Source of the DNA: JADKIH01 sp031367345
Lineage (GTDB): Bacteria; Bacteroidota; Bacteroidia; AKYH767-A; 2013-40CM-41-45
Reading direction: 5' to 3'
Assembly (NCBI GenBank): GCA_031367345.1
Contig: JANLPR010000193.1
Span: 1 to 33,757, forward strand
DNA: 33,757 bases
In this document: positions 33,110-33,757 of the stretch, piece by piece
How positions within the stretch are numbered: position 1 is the first letter of the stretch
Layout: each line of letters opens with the position of its first letter
Made by a program: the position numbers and the translations under genes
The notes under the pieces: generated by a model
The model's database searches: none
What the model was told of the DNA's origin: nothing
The model's input: the letters and a program-made list of their open reading frames with translations, nothing else

Positions 33110-33484
33110 ATGGATGAGAATGACATATCATTTGCAATACGAGGAACAATTTTCAAAGTGTATTATTCACTCGGCCCCGGTTTATTGGAATCGGTTTATG
33201 TAGCTGCACTGGCATTTGAGTTAGGAAAAACGATGGAAGTAAAAATGCAAGTTCCAATTCCAGTAATTTACGAGAATGAGCAATTGGAATTAGGTTTTCG
33301 GATTGACTTGTTGGTAAACAATAAAGTGATTATTGAAGTTAAGTCTGTAGAAAATTTGGCAGCGGTTCATCATAAGCAGCTATTGACTTATTTAAAATTA
33401 ACGGGGATAAAATTAGGGATTCTAGTTAATTTTAATGTTGCCAAAATTGAAACCGGTATTTTTCGGAAAGTGAATAAGTTGTAG
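33110..33484 (+). CDS. GxxExxY family protein (PD-(D/E)XK-like)
   Basis: This 124-residue protein has the naming motif in GPGLLESVYVAAL (G-L-L-E-S-V-Y). A later segment, FRIDLLVNNKVIIEVKSVENL, has the Asp and Glu-x-Lys of a PD-(D/E)XK-type nuclease core, followed by a helix with HHKQLLTYLKLTG. It may act on nucleic acid, but activity is not established for the family as far as I know. The ATG at 33110 gives a family-like MDENDISFAI start; ATG 33095 and TTG 33086 in the same frame are alternatives. It is followed directly by GC-rich ccgcaga-type repeats. Confidence 0.85.
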   Translation: MDENDISFAIRGTIFKVYYSLGPGLLESVYVAALAFELGKTMEVKMQVPIPVIYENEQLELGFRIDLLVNNKVIIEVKSVENLAAVHHKQLLTYLKLTGIKLGILVNFNVAKIETGIFRKVNKL

Positions 33485-33490
33485 GTTTTA

Positions 33491-33757
33491 TTCTCCCGCA
33501 GAAGCCGCTGAATGCCGCAGAAAAGTTTGCGTTGTAATTAATCATCAAGCATCAAATTACGATTCACTACCGTTAATTCTCAATTTTCGAAAAAAATCTG
33601 CGCTTGTCTGCGGATTCTGCGGGAGAAAAAATGCTGTGGTGTAAACTCCCGCAGAAACCGCTGAATGCCGCAGAAAATTTGCGTTGTGATTAATCATCCA
33701 GCGTCAAATCATAATTCTCGATTCTCGAATTACAATTTTCAAGCTTCGAATTACGAA
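33491..33757. repeat. ccgcaga-type repeat element, inverted ends and a second direct copy
   Basis: ttctcccgcagaa (33491-33503) and ttctgcgggagaa (33615-33627) are a perfect 13 bp inverted pair enclosing a 137 bp segment. A second copy of the left half starts at 33646 (ctcccgcagaaaccgctgaa) and runs to about 33717, with high identity to 33493-33565. The stretch then ends in aattctcgattctcgaatt-type simple sequence at the window edge. No gene is present. The element directly abuts the GxxExxY gene. Confidence 0.88.

Overview
The window looks like an AT-rich chromosomal segment of a Bacteroidota bacterium. The evidence is: three kinds of type IX secretion (T9SS) C-terminal sorting domains, a TonB-dependent receptor with an N-terminal carboxypeptidase-regulatory-like domain, a GIN-domain lipoprotein, and -7 promoter boxes of the TAnnTTTG type. 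A futalosine-pathway menaquinone enzyme (MqnC) suggests a lineage outside the classical-pathway flavobacteria, perhaps Chitinophagales/Sphingobacteriales relatives; that placement is a guess.

Region 1 (1-4080) is accessory DNA. Two tandem arrays of the same 117-128 bp repeat (1-403 and 3571-4080) bracket a class I methyltransferase, an orphan lipoprotein and a decayed IS3-family element. The methyltransferase and lipoprotein genes point the same way. The gap between them carries an attC-like pair of inverted ends, so they may be old integron-type gene cassettes. The block looks as if it was inserted inside one repeat unit.

Region 2 (4143-6868) holds kbl and rnhA, probably one transcript, then a 530 bp gap with a 37 bp exact direct repeat and a strong hairpin plus T-tract, then an unrecognised 173-residue protein.

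Region 3 (6923-17884, minus strand) is cell-surface machinery. It has an M1 aminopeptidase lipoprotein overlapping a PagL-like lipid A deacylase by ATGA, then a GIN-domain lipoprotein. Beyond these is a giant (about 2100 residues) T9SS type B protein with an IgGFc-binding-like N-terminus, a reelin-like domain and about ten Ig/PKD-like repeats.

Region 4 (18067-24777) has a biotin carrier protein, a TonB-dependent receptor, and two convergent paralogous T9SS alpha/beta-hydrolase proteins separated by a bidirectional terminator. One paralog keeps the Ser-Asp-His residues. The other has glycine at both the Ser and His positions and looks like a pseudo-enzyme.

Region 5 (24990-33484) is mostly housekeeping. 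pdxA and an M17 leucyl aminopeptidase run leftward. mqnC, a second T9SS type B surface protein, ribE and metF run rightward with short gaps. The window ends with a GxxExxY-family gene next to a second GC-rich inverted/direct repeat family. No rRNA, tRNA or CRISPR array was seen.
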